The notes beneath the pieces are model-generated. The model had not been told where the DNA came from. It saw only the letters and a program-made list of their open reading frames with translations, and did no database searches. 64,000 bases of DNA. Origin: Anaerolineae bacterium. Lineage in GTDB: Bacteria > Chloroflexota > Anaerolineae > Anaerolineales > Anaerolineaceae. A program made the position numbers and the translations under genes. The DNA lies in contig JABUFD010000004.1 of assembly GCA_013314735.1 (NCBI GenBank), positions 62,001-126,000 of the forward strand. The letters are read 5' to 3'. Positions 45,085 through 54,716 of the stretch are shown in pieces; positions within the stretch are counted from its first letter, which is position 1; each line of letters begins with the position of its first letter.

Positions 45085-45882
45085 ATGGCAACCTTACAAT
45101 TCCTGGGCACCTCCAATTCCACCCCTGACTTAGAACATGGCAATACCCACATGCTGCTTTCCATTGATCAGCATAATATACTGATTGATTGCCCGGGAGA
45201 TATCATCCAACGCATTCTGAAGATGCACCTTTCGATGGATCACATCACCGAATTGATCCTGACCCATTTTCACCCAGACCACGTAGGCGGCGTTTCCTTA
45301 CTGCTGATGGATATGTGGCTGATGCACCGCACCCGTCCACTAACCATCATCGCCAACCGGCACACACTGAACGGTCTCCAAAACTTGATGGATGCTTCTG
45401 GCTGGCATTCCTGGCCGAATTTCTACCCGGTAAATTTCGTTGCCATTGAGGAAGATATTGACATCCATACGCCCATCTATGAATCCCCCTCCGTAAAAAT
45501 CACCACCACCTTCGTGAATCATTTTTTGCCAACTAACGCCTTGCGGTTCGATTTTGTGAAATGCGGCAAAGCGATCGCCTATTCATCGGACACAGAACCC
45601 TGCCAGCAATTCATTGACCTGGCACAGGGTGCCAACATCGTGATCCACGAAGCAACCGGGGCAAGCATGGGACACTCTTCAGCTGTAGATGCTGCCCGTG
45701 TGGCAACAAAAGCCAATGCCGATGAACTGGTCTTGATTCATTATGAAAAACGCGGTGAGGAATTGTGGGAGATGGTGCGCGAAGCCCAGCAACAATTTGC
45801 CGGACCGGTATACCTCGCCTATGACTACCAAAAAATCGAGATCACCTGCAAAGGGAAAACCGGATTCCTGGTCGAGCGCTGA
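45085..45882 (+). CDS. MBL-fold metal-dependent hydrolase (RNase Z-like)
   Basis: A 265-residue beta-lactamase-fold protein. The zinc motif HFHPDHVGG is at about residues 60-68; later His and Asp ligands are visible in NHFLPT, YSSDTEP and HEATGA. The N-terminal FLGTSNSTP strand resembles RNase Z and phosphorylcholine-esterase-like members, but the exosite needed for tRNA processing is not seen. It may hydrolyse a small phosphoester or RNA substrate. The ATG at 45085 has GGGAG about 9 bases upstream. It ends 11 bases before the convergent beta-propeller gene with no terminator between them. Confidence 0.82.
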   Translation: MATLQFLGTSNSTPDLEHGNTHMLLSIDQHNILIDCPGDIIQRILKMHLSMDHITELILTHFHPDHVGGVSLLLMDMWLMHRTRPLTIIANRHTLNGLQNLMDASGWHSWPNFYPVNFVAIEEDIDIHTPIYESPSVKITTTFVNHFLPTNALRFDFVKCGKAIAYSSDTEPCQQFIDLAQGANIVIHEATGASMGHSSAVDAARVATKANADELVLIHYEKRGEELWEMVREAQQQFAGPVYLAYDYQKIEITCKGKTGFLVER

Positions 45883-45893
45883 TCGGCCTCTCC

Positions 45894-47714
45894 TCAAGGC
45901 GCAAGTATTTGTACCTGGTCCAGGGCTGCAGCCGTTCCGTCACTCTCACCCAGGCGGATGCGCAGGCCGTTTATGACCCCGCGCCATTCCGGCCAGGCAG
46001 CCATGTTGAATCGGTAGCGGTGGTACTCCCCATCGGAAATCAACGGAAACGAAAAGGATTTGCGGTCATCATAGAATCGTTCCTGGTCGGTCACAATATA
46101 GAGTGTGCCGGTGTCACCAGCATCGATACGTAAAGTGATTTCCAGAATTGTGTAGATGCTGGCATTCACCCCCAGGTTCACCGGTGATGCAATGATTGGG
46201 AAATTGCCAACTGTTTCCAATTGCCAAGCCCCTTCATCCACACCACGGTTCTGTACCTGCTGGATCAAGCGCCAGCCATGGTTTTCATCCGAAAACTCCC
46301 AGGTGAAAGCAGGTAGCAGAATCGACCATGCAGCACTATCACAGTCGTAACCAGTTGCATTTCCCAGCACCCGGCAGGATTGCTGCCGCAAATCGCACAA
46401 TACAACACCATCAACATCGCCCGATCGGGTGGATGTAGGCAGCACCCCAAGCATCCATAGGCCATCAGCAGAAAAACGAAATCCCGCTACCGGCTGACAT
46501 TCTCGGTTGGGAAGGCGCAGTAAGGGCGTGATCTGCCCATTGCGGAGATTTGCCATCCGCCATTCACAGGTGGCGCCATCCTTACGCCAGGCAACCACCC
46601 CATCACCGTCAGGCACCCATTGTGGCGATTCACCATAAAATCCGGCACCAATCACTTCCAGCGAGGTGCGGCCAAAATCCGAGAGGAGAACCTGCCCTCC
46701 CTGCACGACAGCCAGCCGGCTGGAATCCGGCGCCCATGCCGGATGGGTACTGTTGGCAAAGGTCAACGCCGCAAACGAGCCGTCAAGAAAGACCACCCAC
46801 ACACCCTGGTCGGTCCAATACGCCAGGCGGCTGCCATCGGGCGATATTCGCCCACCATATACATCACTGGTTTCAAATTCAGTCAACCAATCGACCGCGC
46901 CAGATGAAAGCCGCACCAGGTAGAGATTCTCAATCCCGGCTGTATCTGGCAGTTGCAGCAGCACACCATCCAATGCCGGAACGTACTGCGCCTCACTTAC
47001 CACCCCGCTCCAATCGAATAACAGGCGAATTTCCTGTGTAACCTGGTCCAGCCAGTAGATACCGGCATCCTGCAAACCAAAACGCTGTACCACCAGTGAT
47101 TTCTGGCTGCCAGACACGCCAATCACTTCATAATTCCGGTCTTGTTTCCACGATGCAGGAATGGGGTACCGCAGAAAATTTTCCACCGAGCAGCCTTGTT
47201 CCACTGCTCCTGATGTATACGCCTGTGTTTCAATATTATTGGGAGAAGCCAGGTAATAAAACGGTTCACTCAGCGGACGGAAAATATTGCTGGCGAGGTC
47301 ATACTGCTGGTATTGAATTTGCTTGCCAGCGATCATACAGCGAGCTACAATCCCATTGACAGCCCCGATCGGGGTGGGCAACAGCCAGGGTTCTACAGGT
47401 GGCGTTCCGGTTTGGGTGGGCACTGGAATTTCAACCAATGGCGCGGGCGGGGTGGGCGTCAACACCTGCGTTGGGGTGGGACTGGGCGTGAGGGGAATGA
47501 CTGTGGGCGGGAGAAATGGGTACGTTTCCTCAGGCAATTCGTTGGGGCTTTCCAGCAAAACGTCGGTTGTCGGGGTAAATTCCGCATCCGGTTGTGTCTG
47601 CTTCAGGCCCTCCATGGCGTTGATCCGATCAACAAGCAATATCCCGAGCATCACAAAGATCAGCAGGACGAACACCCGGCCCCAACGATCCCGATCGCGC
47701 CTTCTACGGTTCAT
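45894..47714 (-). CDS. Membrane-anchored beta-propeller protein with C-terminal lectin-like domain
   Basis: A 606-residue protein. A basic N-terminus (NRRRRDRDRWGR) and one membrane helix (about residues 14-29) anchor it with the rest outside. A Pro/Thr-rich stalk (about 45-110) follows. The body (about 115-450) has repeated SPDGSRLAYW / APDSSRLAVVQGG / FSADGLWML blades typical of WD40-like/TolB propellers. The last 130 residues (about 470-606) form a beta-sandwich of carbohydrate-binding type (IYTILEITLRIDAGDTGTL). No enzymatic motif is seen. It is the last gene of the envelope cluster and overlaps the C39-like gene by 11 bases. Confidence 0.72.
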   Translation of the reverse strand: MNRRRRDRDRWGRVFVLLIFVMLGILLVDRINAMEGLKQTQPDAEFTPTTDVLLESPNELPEETYPFLPPTVIPLTPSPTPTQVLTPTPPAPLVEIPVPTQTGTPPVEPWLLPTPIGAVNGIVARCMIAGKQIQYQQYDLASNIFRPLSEPFYYLASPNNIETQAYTSGAVEQGCSVENFLRYPIPASWKQDRNYEVIGVSGSQKSLVVQRFGLQDAGIYWLDQVTQEIRLLFDWSGVVSEAQYVPALDGVLLQLPDTAGIENLYLVRLSSGAVDWLTEFETSDVYGGRISPDGSRLAYWTDQGVWVVFLDGSFAALTFANSTHPAWAPDSSRLAVVQGGQVLLSDFGRTSLEVIGAGFYGESPQWVPDGDGVVAWRKDGATCEWRMANLRNGQITPLLRLPNRECQPVAGFRFSADGLWMLGVLPTSTRSGDVDGVVLCDLRQQSCRVLGNATGYDCDSAAWSILLPAFTWEFSDENHGWRLIQQVQNRGVDEGAWQLETVGNFPIIASPVNLGVNASIYTILEITLRIDAGDTGTLYIVTDQERFYDDRKSFSFPLISDGEYHRYRFNMAAWPEWRGVINGLRIRLGESDGTAAALDQVQILAP

Positions 47715-49020
47715 AACCCATTAATGCAATTGCTTCCAGGCTGGGGCCGAACCCGGGATGATAGACAAGGCTCTGACGAAAATCATCCAAAGCCCCCTGG
47801 GTATCTCCCAGCGCCAGCTTTGCCTGGCCGCGCCAATACCAGCTTTCCTCGATGTAAGGCTGGCTACTGGAATCAATGGTCTGGGTTGCCAGGTTAATCA
47901 CATCCTGGTAACGCCCGGTGTAGAAGTAGGCATAATAAGGACCAGTCTGGTACCACATCATCCGCCAGGGCCGCCTTTCGGGGTCCAAAGTGGCATAGAT
48001 TTCAAACGCTTTGTCAAAGGCGGCGGAAGCCGGACCATAATCAAATAATAACCGCAGACTGTTGCCGTAATTAAACCAGGCGAAGAACAGGTCTTCCCCG
48101 CTCAGCATATCAATCTCTTCCAGTGCTTTATCACGCGCCCGTTCCGAAGCCCAGGTGGGATCGAGGTAATCCCCCAGCAAAGCGTACACCTCTTCGCGCG
48201 CGTCAGGCGGGTACACGACCATGAAAATGTAATTGAAGGCACGCCATTGGGTGATCAGATCCTCATAGCTGATCGGCAGGAACAGTTCATACTCCGGCGG
48301 TGACAGGTAGGAATCATGTGAAATAAATGCCTGCTGTGATTCATCATATCCAACCAGCAGGTTGTAATGGCCCATCCATATAATCCGGGAGCTGCCCGGG
48401 GTCTGTGGCATATATAGCCCCTTTTCAATTACCACCGGGTATCCTGCAGCGATTAACCGTTTCAGAACATCAAGATCACCACCCTCACGCACTGCCACAC
48501 CGAGCGTGGTCATGTTTTCCACGTAATTGGCCATCTCATATGGTTTCACATTGCGGTCAAGCTCTTCGGGTTTCAGGTAAGCGCCGACTTCTTCACGGGT
48601 GACATTCCACCCCCAATAAGATAATGCCATTGTCAGGTTTGCCGGTGCACAATAATTCCAGGTGCCATGCTGATGAGTGTAAGTAACCCCCTCCAACACC
48701 ACGCTTTGCGGTAAGGCCGTCGGTTGTACGGTTGGTTCAGCGCTGGGCTGTGCTGTGGCGGTTGGCAGATCAGGTGCGGGTGTGGCAGTGCTGGTGGCAG
48801 TCACAGCCATGGTGGGGGTGGCAGTGTATGCACTGCTGCTTTCCTGGGGTATGAAGACCTCTTCCTCCGGCGGTTTAATCCAATAAAACACATCCGCGTA
48901 CCATTCCGTCAGCTTCCAGTACACACGGCTGCGGAAACTGCTGTTGAGGAAGAACAATCCCAATACCACCACAAAAGCAACTGCCACCCACCAGCCTTTG
49001 ATGCGAATCGTTTTCTTCAT
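47704..49020 (-). CDS. Membrane-anchored C39-like peptidase with TPR region
   Basis: A 438-residue protein. One N-terminal helix (about residues 8-25) is followed by a Thr/Ala/Pro-rich linker, then a C39-type papain-fold domain (about 105-275) with catalytic Cys in WNYCAPANLTMAL and His in GHYNLLVGYD. A TPR-like helical region (about 290-438, LALGDTQGALDDFRQSLVYHPGFGPS) ends the protein. It probably cleaves or binds peptides outside the cell. TATAAT (minus strand, 49028-49033) lies so close to the ATG at 49020 that the mRNA may be leaderless; an in-frame ATG at 49026 is too near the -10 box to be used from that transcript. Confidence 0.8.
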   Translation of the reverse strand: MKKTIRIKGWWVAVAFVVVLGLFFLNSSFRSRVYWKLTEWYADVFYWIKPPEEEVFIPQESSSAYTATPTMAVTATSTATPAPDLPTATAQPSAEPTVQPTALPQSVVLEGVTYTHQHGTWNYCAPANLTMALSYWGWNVTREEVGAYLKPEELDRNVKPYEMANYVENMTTLGVAVREGGDLDVLKRLIAAGYPVVIEKGLYMPQTPGSSRIIWMGHYNLLVGYDESQQAFISHDSYLSPPEYELFLPISYEDLITQWRAFNYIFMVVYPPDAREEVYALLGDYLDPTWASERARDKALEEIDMLSGEDLFFAWFNYGNSLRLLFDYGPASAAFDKAFEIYATLDPERRPWRMMWYQTGPYYAYFYTGRYQDVINLATQTIDSSSQPYIEESWYWRGQAKLALGDTQGALDDFRQSLVYHPGFGPSLEAIALMGYEP

Positions 49021-49027
49021 GGGCATG

Positions 49028-49057
49028 ATTATAACCTACCAGTCAAGGAACACCCAA
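49028..49057 (-). promoter_or_regulatory. Possible internal promoter giving a leaderless mRNA
   Basis: On the minus strand TTGGGT (49052-49057) and TATAAT (49028-49033) are 18 bases apart, inside the end of the L,D-transpeptidase gene. The predicted start falls at 49020-49021, the A of the ATG of the C39-like gene. Confidence 0.5.
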
Positions 49058-50181
49058 TCGCCGGGTTGCGCCCAGGTGTACAGCCAATGCGCGTCTGCCA
49101 GGCTGAGATTGACACAGCCGTGGGAATTTGGCCACCCGAAGGCATCATGCCAGTACGCGCCATGCAGTGCCCACGATCCCTGGTAATACAGGATCCAGGG
49201 CACATCTTCCAGGTAATAATTTCCAATGGTAGCGGGATCAGGCGACAACAAACCATGTTTCTCGGTCGTATGATAAATGGTATAAGTACCGGGACCTGTC
49301 CACCCACGTTCGCGGCCGGTGGATACCAGCGTGGCAAAGATCATCCGCCCCTCGTCAAAAACAGTCAGCGTTTGTTGAGTGAGGTCGACTTCGATCCATC
49401 GCCCATCGGCTGCATTGCGGTTCTCTGGCATATCAGAAGACACAAAAGCAAAATCCTGGTCTCGGACCCATTCTTCATCGCCAATCATGAACCAGCGCGC
49501 ACCGAGTGTATCTTCGGCGACCTCATGAACCACGAACAGGCTGTAACGCCTGTGCCAATGCATAGTTTTCCTCCCGCCGGCTTCGATGTCGGCGCTGCCA
49601 TAACTGAATGCGTCAGCGACCATCCAACCAAAACCTGAGGCTGGCATCTCAATGAGAATGATCCCGCCGAAGCGTGACGGCGTTACCGGTTGCACAAACT
49701 GGCTGGAAATCCATCCCCCCTCTTCCACTTCGTACACTACCACACCATTCAGAGTTTCGGAGCGTGTATAACTGATATAGACCTCATCTCCCGGCAAAGT
49801 ACGCCGACGGGCGCCAGACACAGCCGCATCATAGCCGGTCTGGTACAGGACTGCTGGATAGTCTGTCACCAGCGCGTATCCGCTGCTCTCGCCCTGGTCA
49901 ATGGCTGGCTCAACCTCCTGATACCATACCCACGCAGGCACTGCAGAAGTTGTAGTCTCAGTCGGCAATGGCTTTGGCGTCAATGTCACTGGGACAGGCG
50001 TGACTGTCGCCGTAGCATCAGGGATGGTGGACGACATAGTAGAGGTTGTTATGGTACTTTCACCGTTGCCGGGGCTGGCAGTCGATGCCAAAATTACGCT
50101 GCCATCGCGGCAGCTGCTAAAGGCACCACCCAGCAGCGCCAGGAGACTAACGAGAACCGGAAACGATCTGACTTTCAGCAT
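49036..50181 (-). CDS. L,D-transpeptidase (YkuD domain), exported
   Basis: A 381-residue cell-wall enzyme. The signal peptide ends in a lipobox-like FSSC (about residues 21-24), so it may be a lipoprotein. A Thr-rich stalk (about 35-75) precedes a beta-rich region and the YkuD domain (about 250-381). The catalytic motif SHGCVNLSLADA contains the active Cys and His; the upstream HGAYWHDAFG block is also conserved. It makes 3-3 cross-links in peptidoglycan or attaches proteins to it. Its start overlaps the M23 gene by 35 bases. Confidence 0.9.
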   Translation of the reverse strand: MLKVRSFPVLVSLLALLGGAFSSCRDGSVILASTASPGNGESTITTSTMSSTIPDATATVTPVPVTLTPKPLPTETTTSAVPAWVWYQEVEPAIDQGESSGYALVTDYPAVLYQTGYDAAVSGARRRTLPGDEVYISYTRSETLNGVVVYEVEEGGWISSQFVQPVTPSRFGGIILIEMPASGFGWMVADAFSYGSADIEAGGRKTMHWHRRYSLFVVHEVAEDTLGARWFMIGDEEWVRDQDFAFVSSDMPENRNAADGRWIEVDLTQQTLTVFDEGRMIFATLVSTGRERGWTGPGTYTIYHTTEKHGLLSPDPATIGNYYLEDVPWILYYQGSWALHGAYWHDAFGWPNSHGCVNLSLADAHWLYTWAQPGDWVFLDW

Positions 50182-51652
50182 TGCTCACATCTGAGGCCGT
50201 GATGACCCGGCTGAATCGCACCAGCGTGCCCTGGTAGGCAATTCCGCTGCTATAGACAACCCAGCCTTCAAAATTGAATGGGAGCACCCCGCTGGCAGGA
50301 ATCCATTCACCATTGTATTTGCGGGCGATATGCACATGCGTACCGGTGGACGAGCCCCCTTCGCAGGAAGGATGTCCGATCGCTGAACCTTTGGTCACAA
50401 CATCACCTTGATTCACCCGGTTTTCTGTGGCAATGTGAAGATAAAAAATCACCCACCCGGTACGTTCATCACCATCACCATCCAGGTCCAGCACCACCTG
50501 GCCGGTTTCCGTGCGTGCAATCACACCATCCGCCACCGCGGTCACCCAATCGGTGGAGCGGCCGCAGCCCTTCACGCCAGGCGGAGCAAAATCGACAGCA
50601 GCCCATGGTTCACCCTCTCCCCAGCCCGTGTGCGGGCCGCCAGTATATGACCAGGGCACCTGCGTTTCGAAGGGGAACGGCAATTCCAGGTTCACCAGGC
50701 TTCCCGGAATATGCTCCAGGTTTTCCTGCCAGGGATCACCAAAATAGTCGGTGTAGGTTTTCCGAAGCCCCTGGTCTGACACCGCAACCCGGTAGGCCTC
50801 ATAGGGCAGTACGCGGGAAAAGTACACATGCAAAGCAGCCGTAGCGGCATTTTGCCAGGGATCGAAATATTCCAGGCGTCCATCAACAGCATGGCGGAAG
50901 GAAAGCAGGCTGCCTTGCCGCCAGCCGTAATAGGCCTGGTTCAGGGTCAGCGCTGCCGTGTTCAATTGCAGCAGTAAACGCGTGCGCGATGGCGTATCAA
51001 AGCCCAGCACATCTCCTTTTGAAAAATCCGGCGGATTCGGATTGCTGAGTGCGCCGGTCTGGTATTCAAGCAAAGCAAGGAAAACACGAGGGTCAATTGA
51101 AAAATTTTTCGTAGCTTCATCCACGATTTCGCCCCCGCGCAGGTTTCTACCGCTGGTGAAGTCACGGTAATCCTTCAACCATCCCCCTGTTTGATCAACA
51201 AAGGCAACCGCGTCAAATTCGACCGCCTCAGGCCCGTTCACAAAAAAGGCATCCGGCAGAATCTGGTACGAGCTGCCCCACAGCGGTTGATAATAAATCG
51301 GGATTTGCATCGGCAGTCCCATCGGCAGTGTAGTGACAACCGGAGGCAGGATGGGATTGGCTTCACGAATCTCTGCTTCGGTAGTGTTAAAATGCGCTGC
51401 CAGGGCAGGCAAGGTATCGCCGGACTGGGCGAAATACTCCACCAATTCACCGGCGGCATACTGCGGACGTTCAGGCGGCAGTGTCACCGCTGGCAGCGGC
51501 GATGGTTCCACGGTTTCAGCAAGCTCTTCAACGGATTCCACAACCGGCGTTGCGGCAGTATCGATGCCAGCCGGAAGACAGGCGGACAGCACCATCACTG
51601 CCAGCAGAAGGATGATCGCTTGAATTTTCCAATGTGAGGCATTTTTCTTCAC
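50147..51652 (-). CDS. LysM-M23 family lipoprotein peptidase
   Basis: A 501-residue exported protein. The GTG start gives a signal peptide ending in the lipobox LSAC (residues 22-25). A Thr/Pro stalk is followed by a LysM-like region (about 66-115, EYFAQSGDTLPALAAHFNTTEAEI) that should bind peptidoglycan, then a large helical region with no family match. The M23 metallopeptidase domain is at about 345-470, with ligand motifs H-T-G-W...DF and late HVHIAR. The central 200 residues (PRVFLALLEYQTGALSNP) look like a lysozyme-type helical fold, but I cannot prove it. It cuts peptidoglycan cross-links or regulates amidases. Confidence 0.87.
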   Translation of the reverse strand: MKKNASHWKIQAIILLLAVMVLSACLPAGIDTAATPVVESVEELAETVEPSPLPAVTLPPERPQYAAGELVEYFAQSGDTLPALAAHFNTTEAEIREANPILPPVVTTLPMGLPMQIPIYYQPLWGSSYQILPDAFFVNGPEAVEFDAVAFVDQTGGWLKDYRDFTSGRNLRGGEIVDEATKNFSIDPRVFLALLEYQTGALSNPNPPDFSKGDVLGFDTPSRTRLLLQLNTAALTLNQAYYGWRQGSLLSFRHAVDGRLEYFDPWQNAATAALHVYFSRVLPYEAYRVAVSDQGLRKTYTDYFGDPWQENLEHIPGSLVNLELPFPFETQVPWSYTGGPHTGWGEGEPWAAVDFAPPGVKGCGRSTDWVTAVADGVIARTETGQVVLDLDGDGDERTGWVIFYLHIATENRVNQGDVVTKGSAIGHPSCEGGSSTGTHVHIARKYNGEWIPASGVLPFNFEGWVVYSSGIAYQGTLVRFSRVITASDVSNAESQIVSGSR

Positions 51653-51791
51653 GGAACAACCACCTATTTTCTAACTGCATCCATTATACAGGAAGAATGT
51701 TCCACAGGATGCAGGGAGGAAATCCGCTCAGAATATTCTAAACCAAGTGTCGGATACCCGTCAGCTACGGTGCACTTTGGAACGGCAATCG

Positions 51792-53783
51792 TCAGTCAGA
51801 TCCGTCGCTGGTATCCATCGCGCAGCGAAAACCGCCATTATACTTGGAGTTTGCCGGCGCAGCCAGGCCGCGGTTGGTGATGCGAAGCAGCTTGCCTTCG
51901 TAATTAAAGGCGCCGCCCCGAACCACCACGTAAGCACCCTGGTCAGGTCCTTGCGGATTCTCTCCGGGTGAAAACTCATAATAATCGCCCTGGTACCAGT
52001 CGTTGACCCACTCCCACACGTTCCCTGCCATGCCCATTACACCATAAAAGCTGGCGCTGCCCGGGAAAGCATCCACCGGCTTGGTATCCCCGCCGCAGCT
52101 GCCACCCAATTGGAAATAATTGGCCAGCGAGCAATCCAGCCGGTTGCCCCATGGAAACTTTGCATCCTCCACCACCGATGTTGCCGCCTTTTCCCATTCA
52201 GCTTCTGTCGGCAAACGACGCCCTGCCCATTTGCAATACTGGCTTGCCTGGTACCATGACACATTGATCACGGGATAATCGTCATAATCCGGGTTGCCGA
52301 AATAAAAGCCGCGTGTGAATGACGTACTCACAAACGGATCAGAACACACCGAAGCCTCCACACATTTCATATACATCCCATTGCTGACCTCGGTCTGATC
52401 GATCCAATAGGCGTCCAGGTAGACCTCATGCTGCGGCTTTTCATCATTTTCAGCATCGAGATCAAGCGGATTACCGCCCATCATGAAGCTGCCAGCCGGG
52501 ATTAACACCTGGGTCATCCCATCTGCCAGCGAAACCTGCGTTACCTCATTAAAGCCGTCGGCTTGCGCTGGCTCATCAACCACCGGTGTGATCAAGGCTT
52601 CCAGTGTTGGCGTGGCTGGCATCACCTCATCATTGTCCTGGTCAGTTGCCGGCTGCGGGGTGTTTTCCATCACCGCCAAATCGGGCGTGGTGGTAACCAT
52701 CACAGTCTGCATTTGCAGTGCCTGGGCTGTCGCCATACTGCCCTGCCACTGTTTCAAATTCTCGCTGAGGGAGAAGAAGATGAAAAGTGCAATGAACAGT
52801 AACGACATAAAAATGGCACCCGCCCATACCCACAACGGAAGCGCGCGCACACGGGCCTTAAAAGCCATCCATTCCCATTTGCTGATGCGGTTGGATTTGC
52901 GCGAAAACGAGCGTGAACTGCGGCTGTTGCTTTTTTCCCGGAATTTCAGGGTGCTGGTCAGTTGTTCCAATTCATAGGCAAAGATCGCCATGCTGTCAAA
53001 TCGTTTTTTATAGTCTTTTCGCAGGGTGCGTTCGATGAAGATCTCGATCTCCACCGGCAAGTCGGGGATGATTTTGCGCGGTGGCAGATGAGCTTCGGAG
53101 ATATGCTTGAACATGATTTCCGGGGCAGTATCTGCCTTATACGGCAATTGCCCGGTAACCATTACGTAGAATATGATCCCCAGCGCGTACATGTCTGTCT
53201 GGGGAACGGTATCGCCAACCCATTGCTCCGGAGCCATATAATCCGGGGTGCCTACCATGCCGCTGCCTGTCAGGTCAGCCGAAGCCTCCTCCCGCAACAT
53301 TTTCATCAACCCGAAATCCGACAACATCGGGTCTCCCGACTCGGTGATCAGGATATTGGCGGGTTTCACGTCGCGGTGTACCACCCCGTTCTCATGGGCA
53401 TAAGCCAGCGCCCTGGCAATTGGAATTAGCAGTTGGGCTGCTTCATACCAGTCCCAAACCTTGCCACGGGCTATATCATCCTGCAACGTTCCCCCGCTAA
53501 GGTAAGGCATCACCAGGTAAGGTACACCATGCAGGCTGCCAAAATCCAGCAGAGGTACAATATTCGGATGCAGTAATTTACCCAAAATGCGAATCTCACG
53601 CCGGAAACGCTTGAGAAAAATTTCGGAGTACTGCTTGCCGCCAAGTACCAGTTTAATGGCGACGTCACGTCCCAGGCGGCGGTCAATTCCGCGGTATACC
53701 GCAGCCATACCGCCCTGGGCAATTTTATCCGTAATGCGGTATCCCCCAAAAATTTTCCCGACCAACGGATCTTTGGCGTTCAT
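51792..53783 (-). CDS. Transmembrane Ser/Thr protein kinase fused to FGE-sulfatase-like domain
   Basis: A 663-residue protein. The N-terminal Hanks-type kinase (about residues 10-275) has the Gly loop (AQGGMAAVY), the VAIK lysine, the catalytic HRDVKPANIL, DFG and the APEQW motif. A basic linker and one membrane helix (about 320-345) lead to an external Thr/Pro stalk and a C-terminal formylglycine-generating-enzyme-like domain (about 425-655; GSFMMGG, RRLPTEAEWEKAA, GNVWEWVNDWY, RGGAFNY). In such fusions the FGE-like fold is normally a binding or sensor domain rather than an active oxidase. Its start overlaps the ParA stop (ATGA). Confidence 0.93.
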   Translation of the reverse strand: MNAKDPLVGKIFGGYRITDKIAQGGMAAVYRGIDRRLGRDVAIKLVLGGKQYSEIFLKRFRREIRILGKLLHPNIVPLLDFGSLHGVPYLVMPYLSGGTLQDDIARGKVWDWYEAAQLLIPIARALAYAHENGVVHRDVKPANILITESGDPMLSDFGLMKMLREEASADLTGSGMVGTPDYMAPEQWVGDTVPQTDMYALGIIFYVMVTGQLPYKADTAPEIMFKHISEAHLPPRKIIPDLPVEIEIFIERTLRKDYKKRFDSMAIFAYELEQLTSTLKFREKSNSRSSRSFSRKSNRISKWEWMAFKARVRALPLWVWAGAIFMSLLFIALFIFFSLSENLKQWQGSMATAQALQMQTVMVTTTPDLAVMENTPQPATDQDNDEVMPATPTLEALITPVVDEPAQADGFNEVTQVSLADGMTQVLIPAGSFMMGGNPLDLDAENDEKPQHEVYLDAYWIDQTEVSNGMYMKCVEASVCSDPFVSTSFTRGFYFGNPDYDDYPVINVSWYQASQYCKWAGRRLPTEAEWEKAATSVVEDAKFPWGNRLDCSLANYFQLGGSCGGDTKPVDAFPGSASFYGVMGMAGNVWEWVNDWYQGDYYEFSPGENPQGPDQGAYVVVRGGAFNYEGKLLRITNRGLAAPANSKYNGGFRCAMDTSDGSD

Positions 53784-54535
53784 TGCGCACGCTCCTCAAT
53801 CATCGTCAGCAACGCGCGATATGCTTCTGCCACCTTGCTGGAAGGGGCGGTATCCGTGATGCTCAATTGCCGCAGTGGCGCTTCTGCAGCACGGATCGTC
53901 TGTCCGACCTGCACCGGCAGCAACGGTAAACCAGCCCGTTCCCATTCAGCCAGCACCTCTGTATGATGCTTGAGGCGCGGATTGAAGAAAGTGGGAAGAA
54001 TACCCAGGAGTTTCAATTCGGGGTTTAATTCCTGCTGTGCCTGATGGATCAGGTCCATCATCGGCTGCAAGGCGCGCGCGCCCAGGTATTCCGGTCGGGT
54101 TGGAATCATCACCCATTCTGCCGCGGTAAGCGCATTCACGGTTAACAGGTTTAATGAAGGCGGACAATCAATCAAACAATAATCCGCCGGCATACTGCCC
54201 TGCAGGGCATGGATCGCCCGTTTGAGAATGTTCTCGCGACCCATTTTCCCCACCATCACCAGTTCGGCCTGCGTCAGGCGGGTGTCTGCCGGGGCGAGGT
54301 ACAGATTCGGGATCACTTCCCACAGCACCCTGGCAAGCAATTTCTGCCCCATCATCACTTCCGACATACCGGTTTCACCCATCTCGACCCCGCAAGCGAC
54401 GGTCAGGCTGGCCTGGGGATCCAAATCGATCATGAGCACCCGTCTTCCGCGCTGTGAAAGTAGTGTGCCCAACGCATGCACGGTGGTTGTTTTACCAACA
54501 CCGCCTTTTTGAGATGCGATAGTGATCACGCGCAT
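53780..54535 (-). CDS. ParA/MinD-family ATPase without a ParB partner
   Basis: A 251-residue deviant Walker-A ATPase: KGGVGKTTTVHALG at the N-terminus, LMIDLDPQASLT and YCLIDCPPSLN (Walker B region). Such proteins form ATP-dependent dimers that position DNA or protein cargo. The length and lack of a helix-turn-helix place it with chromosomal ParA/Soj-like or orphan positioning ATPases. No parB or parS-like site is adjacent. The gene is first of the minus-strand cluster and is directly coupled to the kinase gene, which suggests that the kinase or the envelope enzymes are its functional partner. Confidence 0.9.
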   Translation of the reverse strand: MRVITIASQKGGVGKTTTVHALGTLLSQRGRRVLMIDLDPQASLTVACGVEMGETGMSEVMMGQKLLARVLWEVIPNLYLAPADTRLTQAELVMVGKMGRENILKRAIHALQGSMPADYCLIDCPPSLNLLTVNALTAAEWVMIPTRPEYLGARALQPMMDLIHQAQQELNPELKLLGILPTFFNPRLKHHTEVLAEWERAGLPLLPVQVGQTIRAAEAPLRQLSITDTAPSSKVAEAYRALLTMIEERAQ

Positions 54536-54716
54536 GCAAAAAACCTCATAAAATACCTTCGTGAAAAAATCACCCTTAGTGTACCATCATTTGCCAACCG
54601 GATTATGGCAAATCACACCGGGATTGCTGCATGAATTGCGCCAGATGATGGGAAGATAATCCCCGGCAATCAGCAGCTTGTTTGCCGGGGAGAAACACAG
54701 TCTGTGATTGATGAAA

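Noticed and set aside
54661-54690. CCCCGGCAA/TTGCCGGGG inverted repeat after the MFS gene
   Set aside because: It has a 12-base loop and no T run on either side, so I do not call it a terminator.
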